Shown: positions 5,922 to 13,386 of the stretch, piece after piece
How the letters are laid out: every line of letters begins with the position of its first letter
Numbering within the stretch: position 1 is the stretch's first letter
DNA from: Sulfurimonas sp.
GTDB lineage: Bacteria > Campylobacterota > Campylobacteria > Campylobacterales > Sulfurimonadaceae
NCBI RefSeq assembly: GCF_023229105.1
Contig: NZ_JALNZY010000042.1
Location: 1 to 17,466 of the forward strand
Direction: 5' to 3'
DNA: 17,466 nt
Notes under the pieces: model-generated
Seen by the model: the letters and a program-made list of their open reading frames with translations, nothing else
What the model was told of the DNA's origin: nothing
Database searches by the model: none
Translations under genes and position numbers: made by a program

Positions 5922-8060
5922 TTAATTATAGAGTATTGATGTAACATTAAACGCTATAAATGCTAGCAAGTACGCTACAATGGAAGTAAAAGCAAAAAGA
6001 TAAAAGAAGTATTTTATTCCTCCGGCTTCACGTGTAAATACGACTGATGCAGCTAAACAAGGCAGATATATCATTATTACAACTATAAAAGCAACAGCCG
6101 ACGGAAAGGAGATATTTTTTGAGATTATCTCTTTTAATGAGATGCTCTGCTCATCAACATTACCTCCCAGCGCATATAAAACGCCCAGAGTTGAGACGAC
6201 GACCTCTTTTGCGGCAAGCCCTGTTTGAAGTGCCACACTCATCTTCCAGTCAAACCCCAACGGCGCAAAAAGAGGCTCTGAAAATTTACCAATTTGCCCA
6301 AGATAACTCTGCTCTAATTTAGCCTCTGCAAATATATTTTCAAGAACTCTCTTCTCCTGCTCACTTAGTGACTCCTCTATTTTAAGGGCATAGCTCTCTT
6401 GTAACTGTGCATTGTGTGGATAGTTGCTTAAAAACCAGACAAGTATTGATGCGGCTGCTATGAAAGTTCCCGCTTTTTTTAAGTACATTAAAGTTTTTGC
6501 AGCAACCGTATGCCAAATCAGCTTTAGTGACGGTAATCTGTACTTTGGCATCTCCATAACAAACGGCTCATCCACTCCTTTAAATGCAGTAAGTTTAAGT
6601 ATTTTAGCCGCAAAAAGTCCAAGCATGGCACCTGCTATATAGATGGCAAAAAGGATGTTTCCAGCCATAGACTCGGAGAAAAATGCACCTGCAAAAAGAA
6701 CATATACGGGGAGTCTTGCCCCGCAACTCATAAAACCTATAATAAAAAGCGTCAGAAGTCTATCACGGTCATTTTTTAAAATCCTCGCCGACATGTAGGC
6801 AGGAATCGAGCAACCAAAACCGGTTACAAGCGGTATAAATGATTGCCCATGAAGACCAAATTTATGAAAAAACCCATCAAGCAAAAACGCAACTCTTGAC
6901 ATGTAACCCGTACTCTCCAAAAGTGCAATACCGACAAAAAGTATCGCAATATTTGGAACAAAAAGGATAACAGCGCCGACTCCAGAGATAATGCCATCAA
7001 CCACAAGAGAACGAATATCCTCATTTGCTATTGTTGCACCGACTGTATCACCAAACCAAACAAAAAAAGCATCTATCCACTCCATAGGAATAGAGCCTAT
7101 CTCAAATGTTAGCTGAAAAAGTGCCCACATAAAAAAGAGAAATATCGGTATGCCAAACATTTGATGTATTAAAACAGAGTCTATTTTATCCGTCAAAGTT
7201 TTCTTCTGTGTCTCCTTCTCCTGCTTTAAAACTTCCGCAATAACTCCGCGGTTAAAAGAGGCATACTCTTCGGCAAAAGCCTCCTTTATGTCATTGCACT
7301 CATGATGGAGTTCTATATGTTTTGATGCATCTATTAAAATTGGCTGCAACTCCGTCCAAATTGGTTCATCATGAAGTTTTGCATAAGTTTTTTTATCATT
7401 TTTTAGCAGATTTATCGCGATGTTTCTGTAGGAATTTTCATCTTTATAATTATGTTTACCCAAGTAATCGACTATTATGCCTATCTCCTCCTCAACTGCT
7501 TCGCTAAATATAAGTTTATACTCCATACTCTGGGCTTCATATTCGACTATCATGGCTTCAATAAGGTCGGCTATTCCCTCTTTTGTTGCGGCGGAGACTT
7601 TCACACAAGAAAATCCTAGAAGTTCGGACATATATTCACTGTCTATATTAATCCCTTCTTTTTGCGCCTCATCGCTCATATTTAGAGCAAGCAGCATCTT
7701 TTTGCCGATACTCATAAGTTCCGCAGTAAGTTGAAGGTTTTTTTGTAAATTTGTGGAGTCAACTACATTGATGATAAGATCATAATCTTGACTCAAAAGA
7801 TATTCACTTGTCACTCTCTCCTCGATAGAGTAATCGCTCAATGCATAGGTTCCTGGAAGATCTACTACGGTAAAATGATACTCTTTATAGTCAAAAAGGA
7901 CTTCGCTCTTCTCAACAGTAACGCCGGTAAAATTTCCTACATGCAGATTTGCATTTGAGATAGAGTTGATAAGCATACTTTTGCCGACATTTGGCTGCCC
8001 GACCAACGCTATTTTTATATGTTTTGCCGTTATCGGACAACTCTTTATCGCTGCTTTCAT
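5922..8060 (-). CDS. feoB: Ferrous iron transport protein B
   Basis: A 712-residue Fe(II) transporter of the inner membrane. The N-terminal G-protein domain carries G1 GQPNVGKS (21-28), the G2 region VGNFTGVTVEKSE, G3 DLPG (67-70), G4 NMSD (127-130), and a G5-like VSAATKEG. A helical linker leads to the membrane domain with both Gate regions: FIPLVTGFGCSIPAYMSAR (Cys near the pore) and GLAAKEVVVSTLG, plus the late YLPCLAASVVFTREAGG. The length fits intact FeoB and there is no C-terminal FeoC-like extension. The start overlaps the feoA stop by 3 bases (ATG over TGA), so the two are translationally coupled. It is expected to be Fur-repressed through sites upstream of feoA. It imports Fe2+ under anoxic or microoxic conditions, fitting a microaerophile or anaerobe. 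Confidence 0.97.
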   Translation of the reverse strand: MKAAIKSCPITAKHIKIALVGQPNVGKSMLINSISNANLHVGNFTGVTVEKSEVLFDYKEYHFTVVDLPGTYALSDYSIEERVTSEYLLSQDYDLIINVVDSTNLQKNLQLTAELMSIGKKMLLALNMSDEAQKEGINIDSEYMSELLGFSCVKVSAATKEGIADLIEAMIVEYEAQSMEYKLIFSEAVEEEIGIIVDYLGKHNYKDENSYRNIAINLLKNDKKTYAKLHDEPIWTELQPILIDASKHIELHHECNDIKEAFAEEYASFNRGVIAEVLKQEKETQKKTLTDKIDSVLIHQMFGIPIFLFFMWALFQLTFEIGSIPMEWIDAFFVWFGDTVGATIANEDIRSLVVDGIISGVGAVILFVPNIAILFVGIALLESTGYMSRVAFLLDGFFHKFGLHGQSFIPLVTGFGCSIPAYMSARILKNDRDRLLTLFIIGFMSCGARLPVYVLFAGAFFSESMAGNILFAIYIAGAMLGLFAAKILKLTAFKGVDEPFVMEMPKYRLPSLKLIWHTVAAKTLMYLKKAGTFIAAASILVWFLSNYPHNAQLQESYALKIEESLSEQEKRVLENIFAEAKLEQSYLGQIGKFSEPLFAPLGFDWKMSVALQTGLAAKEVVVSTLGVLYALGGNVDEQSISLKEIISKNISFPSAVAFIVVIMIYLPCLAASVVFTREAGGIKYFFYLFAFTSIVAYLLAFIAFNVTSILYN
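5925..5930 (-). promoter_or_regulatory. Candidate -10 box for the response regulator-kinase-mltF operon
   Basis: TATAAT on the minus strand is formed by the last two codons of feoB, just before its TAA. Transcription would start near 5918, leaving a leader of about 50 bases. It would let the two-component operon be expressed apart from feoAB. Confidence 0.4.
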
Positions 8061-8296
8061 ATTTTTTCAACCTCTATTTGCTCGGCTTCTTTAGCTCGAA
8101 GAGCAATTCTCATCTTACCCACCTTTATCTCTATCGTACTTTTTGCAGGAGCATACTCCAAAACCTCAACAACCGCACCTTTCATGATTGAAAAGGATAT
8201 AAGTCGCCTCTTAAGTTCTGCATCTGCATGAAGTTTAATAACTTTTACCACACATGCTTTTTTGCAATCACTTAATCTTTTTGTTTGATTTGTCAT
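8057..8296 (-). CDS. feoA: Ferrous iron transport protein A
   Basis: A 79-residue cytoplasmic SH3-like protein with the FeoA features ADAELKRRLISFSIMKGAVVEVLEYAP and an ending KVGKMRIALRAKEAEQIEVE. FeoA is an accessory factor for FeoB and is encoded directly before it with overlapping stop and start. A Cys-containing N-terminus (SDCKKACVVK) is present; whether it matters is unknown. The intergenic region upstream (8297-8379) holds Fur-box-like sequences. The assignment rests on motif, size and the feoB neighbour. Confidence 0.93.
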   Translation of the reverse strand: MTNQTKRLSDCKKACVVKVIKLHADAELKRRLISFSIMKGAVVEVLEYAPAKSTIEIKVGKMRIALRAKEAEQIEVEKI

Positions 8297-8323
8297 GCTC
8301 TACTCTTTTTTTACTTTTTATAA

Positions 8324-8338
8324 TGATAATAGATATCA
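8324..8338. promoter_or_regulatory. Fur-box-like operator upstream of feoA
   Basis: TGATAAT-A-GATATCA matches the 7-1-7 Fur consensus (TGATAAT-N-ATTATCA) at 12 of 14 positions and lies 28 bases upstream of the feoA start. A weaker, related site lies at 8363-8377 (TGATATT-C-ATCATTA). Iron-dependent repression of feoAB is the expected outcome. Confidence 0.65.
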
Positions 8339-8379
8339 TGTTAATAGTTGATTAATTAATTATGATATTCATCATTATA

Positions 8380-9696
8380 TTAAAAACTGTATGAGATTAA
8401 AGCTCTAATATTTTCCCAATCTCCACCGTTACTCTCACTGTTTTCTTTATCCTCATTTTTAACATATATAGCTGCAATCGTTAGGTTCTCATTTGGCGTA
8501 TATTCAAAACCAATATTTTGTTCTACTATATGCTCTTTTGCTCCAAGAGAGTCCGCATTTGCGTCAAAATCCCCGTATGCATACATAAAACCAAAATCAT
8601 TATGTTTGTATGTAAAACCAGCTACAACAGCTTGAGCATCTCTATCTGTAGTTATAGCATCTATTATCATGGAGTCCATATTTGTATATAAAGTTCCACC
8701 GCCAAAACCTGAAAAACTACCTTTAAGCGCTTGTTTTTTAGAGTTGTTATAAGCAGCGGAAATAGCAAAATCTTCAAATATTACTAACTCAGCCATTGCT
8801 CCATATATTGAAGAGTCTATACCACTGTTGTCCGATTCGCTCTGATTTATATATTGTGCACTTGTATGAAATGCATAATTTTTTGATAAAGCTATATGTA
8901 GAGATATATCTGCATAAACCGAAGAGTTTGCAACATTGCCCGTTGCGCTGTTTGGATTATCATCTTTAGATATGTCGTAATACCATAATCTTGTATCTAT
9001 AAAATCAGTAGAGTATGAGATTCCACCGAAATATGTTCCGTCTTTGCCTGTATCAGACCATGGGTTTGCAGGAGACAAACCAGCGTCTGTTCCCTGCCAT
9101 CTTGTAAGCAAACCGCCCATAAGCATCAACCCCTCACTCTCATAAGTTGCTGTATATGCTTCAAAAGTATTTAAAATCATTCTTATGTCATCGCTGTTTG
9201 CTAAGGGAGTTTCTATAAGCTGACGACCCGCACGGAGGTTTAATCCTCCATTTTTATAATTTATATAAGCTTGAGAGAGTTCTGTATAACTCCCTTTTTC
9301 AGAAGATATCTCACTGTTTTGCTTTGCATAATTACCTGTTGCAAAATTTATATCATTTGCCGTCGTGACTTCTATAGCTGCATTAAATCCCTTATACTCT
9401 GCAAGTTCATACTTTAGTAAACCGCCGATTGCAGTTGCATATTTATTCTCGCTAGCACTATTATCATACCCAGAATACAACATTCTGACCTGCCCTGAAA
9501 CCGCACCGTCTTTAAATATATGCTTAAGACGCTCAACGACAGTAATCTCTTTTTCTTTGGGTTTTGCAACTTCATCAATTATATCTCTAACCGAGTGTTC
9601 TCTATCTTTAACTCTTTGAGATGCTTCTTGTGCGGCACTTACATTACTGTTTAGTATTAAAACAGCAAGAGATACACTAAGAACTATTTTCTCCAT
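8380..9696 (-). CDS. Outer-membrane beta-barrel porin, iron-regulated candidate
   Basis: A 438-residue protein with a Sec signal peptide (1-21, cleavage after SNVSA). A short charged, helical stretch follows (about 22-60), then alternating beta-strand sequence to the end, closing with NIRALISYSF, the C-terminal Phe expected of a barrel inserted by BAM. Segments such as YINYKNGGLNLRAGRQLIET and ISYSTDFIDTRLWYYDISKD resemble the Opr/OprD-like porins common in Campylobacterota. Two good Fur-box-like sites lie in its promoter region and the next genes on the strand are feoAB, so it may admit iron or a chelate under iron shortage. The exact substrate is unknown. It lacks a TonB box or plug, so it is not a TonB-dependent receptor. 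Confidence 0.82.
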   Translation of the reverse strand: MEKIVLSVSLAVLILNSNVSAAQEASQRVKDREHSVRDIIDEVAKPKEKEITVVERLKHIFKDGAVSGQVRMLYSGYDNSASENKYATAIGGLLKYELAEYKGFNAAIEVTTANDINFATGNYAKQNSEISSEKGSYTELSQAYINYKNGGLNLRAGRQLIETPLANSDDIRMILNTFEAYTATYESEGLMLMGGLLTRWQGTDAGLSPANPWSDTGKDGTYFGGISYSTDFIDTRLWYYDISKDDNPNSATGNVANSSVYADISLHIALSKNYAFHTSAQYINQSESDNSGIDSSIYGAMAELVIFEDFAISAAYNNSKKQALKGSFSGFGGGTLYTNMDSMIIDAITTDRDAQAVVAGFTYKHNDFGFMYAYGDFDANADSLGAKEHIVEQNIGFEYTPNENLTIAAIYVKNEDKENSESNGGDWENIRALISYSF

Positions 9697-9730
9697 GGTT
9701 AATAACCTTTTATTTAGTTTACTTTTGAAA

Positions 9731-9745
9731 TGATAATCAATATCA
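9731..9745. promoter_or_regulatory. Fur-box-like operator, proximal to porin start
   Basis: TGATAAT-C-AATATCA matches the 7-1-7 Fur consensus at 13 of 14 positions, 34 bases upstream of the porin ATG. It would cover the start of transcription if the minus-strand TATAAG between the two boxes is the -10. Confidence 0.72.
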
Positions 9746-9765
9746 ACTTATATAAAACTTAACTT

Positions 9766-9780
9766 TGATAATTCTTATCA
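9766..9780. promoter_or_regulatory. Fur-box-like operator, distal to porin start
   Basis: TGATAAT-T-CTTATCA matches the 7-1-7 Fur consensus at 13 of 14 positions, centred 35 bases from the proximal site. The pair brackets the putative porin promoter. It lies about 60 bases upstream of the predicted start of the divergent phosphatidyltransferase transcript, so it might affect that too. Confidence 0.72.
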
Positions 9781-9827
9781 TAGTTAAGGCTATTAAAAAT
9801 CCTTGTTAATTAAAACTTTTTTTAGGC

Positions 9828-9833
9828 TATAAT
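9828..9833 (+). promoter_or_regulatory. Promoter -10 box for the phosphatidyltransferase gene
   Basis: TATAAT preceded by a T-rich run (CTTTTTTTAGGC), the usual Campylobacterota sigma-70 form. Transcription from about 9840 leaves a leader of roughly 13 bases. Confidence 0.6.
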
Positions 9834-9852
9834 TTCAAGAAAAAAGATTATT

Positions 9853-10410
9853 ATGAAATTTTTATTTACTAGCAAATCGCACTTCAATCTTGCTAATCTC
9901 TTTACTTTTGTAAACATAACTGCAGGACTACTGGCAACATACTTTATAACTCAAAACAACTTTTTTTTAGCAATTATTTTGGCTTGGGTTGGCGGAGCTT
10001 TTGATATTTTTGATGGCAAAATTGCTAGAAAATATAGCCTCTCAAGTGAATTTGGTATTCAGCTTGATAGTTTTGCGGATTTTTTAAGTTTTGTTCTTGT
10101 GCCTGTATTTTTAATTTTTCAAGCGGTTTATAGCATCAGCTTTTCAGGTATCTGGATGTTTTTCGCCGGAGTTGCAAGCATCTACTATGTTATCTTCGGG
10201 CTTAGAAGACTTATAGAGTTTAATATTAATGCTGATGCGGGAGAGGTAAGCAAATACTTCACAGGCGTTCCTACTCCGCTAGGGGCAATCCTGCTCTGGC
10301 TTATCTATCTGGGTTCTGCCTATGAATTTTTATCGCCTTATCTCGTAGTTATTGCTATGATACTTATAGGTTGGAGCCTTAACTCCAAAATAAAAGTACC
10401 GCACCCTTAA
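9853..10410 (+). CDS. CDP-alcohol phosphatidyltransferase, PssA-like
   Basis: A 185-residue polytopic membrane enzyme with the family signature D-x2-DG-x2-AR-x8-G-x3-D-x3-D, complete here: Asp51, Asp54-Gly55, Ala58-Arg59, Gly68, Asp72, Asp76 (DIFDGKIARKYSLSSEFGIQ then LDSFAD). These aspartates bind the metal ions that activate the CDP-diacylglycerol. The later YFTGVPTPLGA segment resembles phosphatidylserine synthase (PssA) more than PgsA. At 185 residues it is shorter than the roughly 240 of Helicobacter-type PssA, ending soon after the last helix. It may be a second, variant enzyme of this family in the genome; the alcohol acceptor cannot be fixed from sequence alone. It ends 1 base from the stop of the convergent DoxX gene. 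Confidence 0.85.
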   Translation: MKFLFTSKSHFNLANLFTFVNITAGLLATYFITQNNFFLAIILAWVGGAFDIFDGKIARKYSLSSEFGIQLDSFADFLSFVLVPVFLIFQAVYSISFSGIWMFFAGVASIYYVIFGLRRLIEFNINADAGEVSKYFTGVPTPLGAILLWLIYLGSAYEFLSPYLVVIAMILIGWSLNSKIKVPHP

Positions 10411-10411
10411 T

Positions 10412-10795
10412 CTATTTACTATTAAGTGCGTACTTTCCACTTCCAAGCATAAAAATCAGAATTGACATTATAAGATACAAAAACGGTAGCTCAAAAACGG
10501 GCGCTCCATGTTTACTAAGAGTAAAGAGTGAATTTCCGTATGCTAAAAATATTGCAAAAAGCATATTAAGCGCCAAAACCAAAGATGCAACTCTGGCATA
10601 AATCCCCAGTAAAATCAAAATCGGAACTACTATCTCGCCTACATATACGCCATACGCCAAAAATTCCGGAACTCCTGCGCTTATGGTTAAATGTTTTACA
10701 CCGCCTATACCATTTATAATTTTATCAACCCCATGAAAGAGCATCATTACTCCTACGCTAAGCCTTAAGAGAAGTTTTGCTACATCGTTTGTCAT
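10412..10795 (-). CDS. DoxX family integral membrane protein (copy 2)
   Basis: A 127-residue protein with four hydrophobic helices and the DoxX hallmarks LLLRLSVGVMMLFHGVDKI, GVPEFLAYGVYVGEIVVPILILLG and a hydrophobic C-terminal helix. It is only loosely similar to the DoxX protein at 1275-1715, so the two are diverged family members and not a recent duplication. Its start overlaps the stop of the 66-residue gene upstream by 4 bases, so the pair is one transcript and translationally coupled. Its function is unknown; DoxX proteins sit in the inner membrane and are often linked to redox or thiol chemistry. Confidence 0.85.
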   Translation of the reverse strand: MTNDVAKLLLRLSVGVMMLFHGVDKIINGIGGVKHLTISAGVPEFLAYGVYVGEIVVPILILLGIYARVASLVLALNMLFAIFLAYGNSLFTLSKHGAPVFELPFLYLIMSILIFMLGSGKYALNSK

Positions 10796-10992
10796 TTTTT
10801 TGCTTCCTCACTTTTTCTAAATCTGCAGCCTCCCACCAAAATTACCTTACCTGTTTTTATAGCCTCCGCTATATACGCCAGTGTGCCTTTTGGGTCAGCA
10901 TCTCCAACCTCCTCCTCTATTATCTTAAGAAGGTCATCCTCATTTGTTACTCTCCATGTTTTTTCATAACTATATTGTGTCTCTATTTTCAT
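10792..10992 (-). CDS. Small conserved-looking protein of unknown function, coupled to DoxX
   Basis: A 66-residue soluble protein, charged and without signal peptide or membrane helix. It reads as a compact domain: YEKTWRVTNEDDLLKIIEEE, then DPKGTLAYIAEAIKTGK, then VILVGGCRFRKS near the C-terminus with a single Cys. I do not recognise a named family. It is supported as real by the 4-base overlap with the DoxX gene, by sensible codon use and composition, and because the opposite-strand frame reads as a poor protein. No strong ribosome binding site is visible. It may be a partner or regulator of the DoxX protein. Confidence 0.65.
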   Translation of the reverse strand: MKIETQYSYEKTWRVTNEDDLLKIIEEEVGDADPKGTLAYIAEAIKTGKVILVGGCRFRKSEEAKK

Positions 10993-11119
10993 AAGAGTAT
11001 AATATCCAAAATTTAAAAAAATTACGATTTATTTAAAGCTACCCCTCTCTTTTTACCCATTATAAACTTAACTGATTCGTAATATAATTTATTTAAATTA
11101 AAAACACAGTTTATTTAGG

Positions 11120-11125
11120 TATAAT
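11120..11125 (+). promoter_or_regulatory. Promoter -10 box for the DEAD-box helicase gene
   Basis: TATAAT within TTTATTTAGGTATAATTCGC, T-rich upstream and without a -35, predicts a start near 11132 and a leader of about 68 bases. A small hairpin (TGCCA, TTTG, TGGCA; 11154-11167) sits in that leader and could tune translation. Confidence 0.6.
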
Positions 11126-11199
11126 TCGCTAAATATTTTAGGGGAAGGTGCCTTGCCATTTGTGGCATGCTTGTATCATCTCCTACTCAAAGGAAAATG

Positions 11200-12786
11200 A
11201 TGCAAGAAAATGCACAAACAAAACCAGAACAAAAGGCGATCACATTTGATGATCTAGGATTAAAAAAAGAGTTACTTCAAAGCGTTAAAGATGCGGGTTT
11301 TACAATTCCAAGTCCTATTCAAGCAGCGGCAATACCATTTATACTTGCAGGTCGTGATATAGTCGGTCAAGCACACACAGGTACAGGTAAAACTGCAGCG
11401 TTTGGTCTTCCGGCACTTAACAATATTGACCCAAGAAGCGGAGTTAGCATACTTGTTATAACTCCGACTCGTGAACTAGCTACGCAGGTAAGCGATGAGC
11501 TCTTTAAGTATGGTAGAAACATAAATGCTAAAACAGTTACTGTTTACGGTGGTAGCTCTTACAACAGACAAATCGACCTTATCCAAAGAGGTGCTAGTGT
11601 TGTTGTTGCAACTCCGGGAAGACTCCTAGACATTCTTAAAAAGAATCTCTTAAAAGATTTTGCTCCTAGTATTGTTGTTCTTGATGAAGCAGATGAGATG
11701 CTTGACATGGGATTTTTGGATGATATTAATGAAATATTCTCATACCTTCCATCAAACCGTCAAACACTTCTATTTTCTGCAACTATGCCGAAACCTATTA
11801 AACTTCTTGCTGAGAGAATTTTAGACAATCCTGAGTTTATAAGCATCACACAGGGCGAAACTACAAATACAGACATTAACCAAGAGTATTATGTAATTGA
11901 AGAGTCTGAGAGAGATGATGCAATCATTCGTCTTATGGACTCTGAAGAGTGTAAAAAAGCAGTTGTTTTTTGTAGAACAAAAAGCGAAGTAGATAGACTC
12001 TCAAATGTTCTCTCTAACGCTGGATATTTAGCAAACGGTCTTCATGGAGATATGGAGCAGCGCCAACGTGAAACTGTAATCAAGGGTTTTAAAAACAACA
12101 ATGTAAATGTTTTAGTTGCTACCGACGTTGCAGCCCGCGGAATACATGTAGATAATATCTCACATGTTTTTAACTACCATATCCCTTTTGACCCTGAATC
12201 TTACGTTCACCGTATCGGAAGAACAGGACGTGCGGGAACTAAAGGTAAAGCGATTACACTTCTTACTCCGTTAGAGTTTAAAGAGCTTCAGCGCATAAAA
12301 ACAAAAGTTGGAACTACTATGACGCATGCATTTGTTCCAAGCAAAAATGATCTAAGAGCAACAAATCTAAAATCAATAGTCGCAAATATAGAAGATCAAA
12401 AAATTTATGATGAAGCACATCAGGTTCTTGATCTTTTAAAACAAGATATAGATGAAGAGACAATTATGTTCAAGCTTGTATCTATGATTTTAGATAAACA
12501 GACTATCCAAGGTCCAAACACTATCGGCATTCCTGCCGATAAATTGGCTGCTATCCTAGAAAGAGCAGCTAACAGAAGAGACCCTAAGGGTGGGCGTGGA
12601 GGTTTCCGTGGAAGCAGAAGCCGCTCAAGCTCAAGCACAAGCAAAGACAGAAATCGCTCAGGAAGCAGTGAGAGAACTCGCTCAAGCGAAAGTCGTCCAA
12701 GCGGCGGCTATCGTGGAAATAGCACTAGCAGTGATAGAAGTCGTCCAAGCAGCGGAGATAGAAACCGCAATAGAACTAGAGACTAA
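11200..12786 (+). CDS. DEAD-box ATP-dependent RNA helicase with Arg/Ser/Gly-rich tail
   Basis: A complete helicase of 528 residues from the start chosen here. Motifs in order are Q motif (Phe16 and Gln41 in PSPIQ), Walker A AHTGTGKT (58-65), PTRELATQ, TPGRLLD, DEAD in VVLDEADEML, SAT in LLFSATMP, VVFCRTKSEV, LVATDVAARGIHV, and HRIGRTGRAG. It unwinds short RNA duplexes with ATP and probably acts in RNA decay or ribosome assembly, as Helicobacter RhpA-type and CsdA/RhlE-type enzymes do. The last 65 or so residues are a low-complexity tail rich in Arg, Ser and Gly (GGRGGFRGSRSRSSSS), a likely RNA-binding disordered region. AGGA lies 5 bases before the ATG at 11200 and 2 before the adjacent ATG at 11197; the ATG at 11167 lies in the leader hairpin and has no ribosome binding site. 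Confidence 0.95.
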   Translation: MQENAQTKPEQKAITFDDLGLKKELLQSVKDAGFTIPSPIQAAAIPFILAGRDIVGQAHTGTGKTAAFGLPALNNIDPRSGVSILVITPTRELATQVSDELFKYGRNINAKTVTVYGGSSYNRQIDLIQRGASVVVATPGRLLDILKKNLLKDFAPSIVVLDEADEMLDMGFLDDINEIFSYLPSNRQTLLFSATMPKPIKLLAERILDNPEFISITQGETTNTDINQEYYVIEESERDDAIIRLMDSEECKKAVVFCRTKSEVDRLSNVLSNAGYLANGLHGDMEQRQRETVIKGFKNNNVNVLVATDVAARGIHVDNISHVFNYHIPFDPESYVHRIGRTGRAGTKGKAITLLTPLEFKELQRIKTKVGTTMTHAFVPSKNDLRATNLKSIVANIEDQKIYDEAHQVLDLLKQDIDEETIMFKLVSMILDKQTIQGPNTIGIPADKLAAILERAANRRDPKGGRGGFRGSRSRSSSSTSKDRNRSGSSERTRSSESRPSGGYRGNSTSSDRSRPSSGDRNRNRTRD

Positions 12787-12797
12787 AACTACCAAAA

Positions 12798-12856
12798 AGT
12801 TAGAAATTTTTTCTAACTACCCCTACAACGGCGCTTTTGGCTATTACGAAAGCGCC
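12798..12856 (+). terminator. Two adjacent hairpins 3' of the helicase gene
   Basis: AGTTAGAAA / TTTCTAACT (12798-12818, 3-base loop) and GGCGCTTT / AAAGCGCC (12830-12856, 11-base loop) lie 12 to 70 bases after the stop. Neither has a classic T-run on the plus strand, but together they probably end or protect the helicase transcript. Confidence 0.45.
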
Positions 12857-12923
12857 TCGTTGATATCAAAAATTTCAAACCTTATCCCCCAACTCCAAAA
12901 CTCTTCTAAATTATTTAATCTGA

Positions 12924-12929
12924 TATAAT
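12924..12929 (+). promoter_or_regulatory. Promoter -10 box for the HIT-family gene
   Basis: TATAAT preceded by TTATTTAATCTGA predicts transcription from about 12936, so translation must begin at the ATG at 12951 and not at an upstream in-frame ATG at 12930. Confidence 0.6.
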
Positions 12930-12950
12930 TTGCATAAAAAAAGGGAAATA

Positions 12951-13328
12951 ATGACTATTTTTGAAGATAATGAACTATACATAGAAAAAGAACCAAGCCA
13001 AATCCCATGGCTGAAAATATTTACAAAAGAGCCATACAAAGAGTTAGGTGACACTCCAAAAGAGCTAAGAGTCAGACTCTGGGAAGTCTACGATGTCGTG
13101 GAAGAGGAGATGAAAAAATATTATAAGCCTAAAAAAATAAATATGGCATCGTTTGCAAATATGTTGCCGCGTGTTCACATACATGTCATGGCGAGATTTG
13201 AAGAGGATAGCCATTTTCCAAACCCGATGTGGGGAGAAAAACTCAGAGATGCAAATCTAAATCTTCCAGATGAGAAAGAGTTTTATAAAAGAGTTAAAAA
13301 AGCTTTAGAAAACAAAAAAAATGTATAA
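12951..13328 (+). CDS. HIT (histidine triad) domain protein
   Basis: A 125-residue protein with the HIT signature near the C-terminus: NMLPRVHIHVMARFEED followed by FPNPMWG. HIT proteins hydrolyse or transfer nucleoside phosphates through the middle His of H-x-H-x-H. Here the third position is Met, giving H-I-H-V-M, which matches a bacterial subgroup typically reading HIHVIARF with a PxxWG motif, so the change is probably normal for that subgroup. The Trp-rich N-terminal region (SQIPWLKIFT) also fits. The start is set by AGGGA upstream and the promoter position. The next gene is convergent, 58 bases away. Substrate is unknown. Confidence 0.8.
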   Translation: MTIFEDNELYIEKEPSQIPWLKIFTKEPYKELGDTPKELRVRLWEVYDVVEEEMKKYYKPKKINMASFANMLPRVHIHVMARFEEDSHFPNPMWGEKLRDANLNLPDEKEFYKRVKKALENKKNV

Positions 13329-13386
13329 AGACTTTTTCATCATTAAAATTCTCAATTTTGTTCAACGAAGAAGTTAGACAAAAGTG

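Noticed and set aside
1275..10795. The two DoxX genes as a duplication
   Set aside because: The proteins share only family-level features with little direct identity, and their neighbours differ.
10777..11016. Plus-strand frame opposite the 66-residue gene
   Set aside because: Cys/Phe/Tyr-heavy composition and no start signal; the minus-strand frame is coupled to DoxX and reads as a sensible protein.
11167..11199. Earlier ATG for the DEAD-box helicase
   Set aside because: It lies in a leader hairpin with no ribosome binding site, while AGGA is well placed for the ATG at 11200.
12590..12928. Ala/Gln/Glu-rich frame overlapping the helicase 3' end
   Set aside because: It arises from the repetitive Arg/Ser codons read in a shifted frame; it has no start signal and runs over the hairpins and the next promoter.
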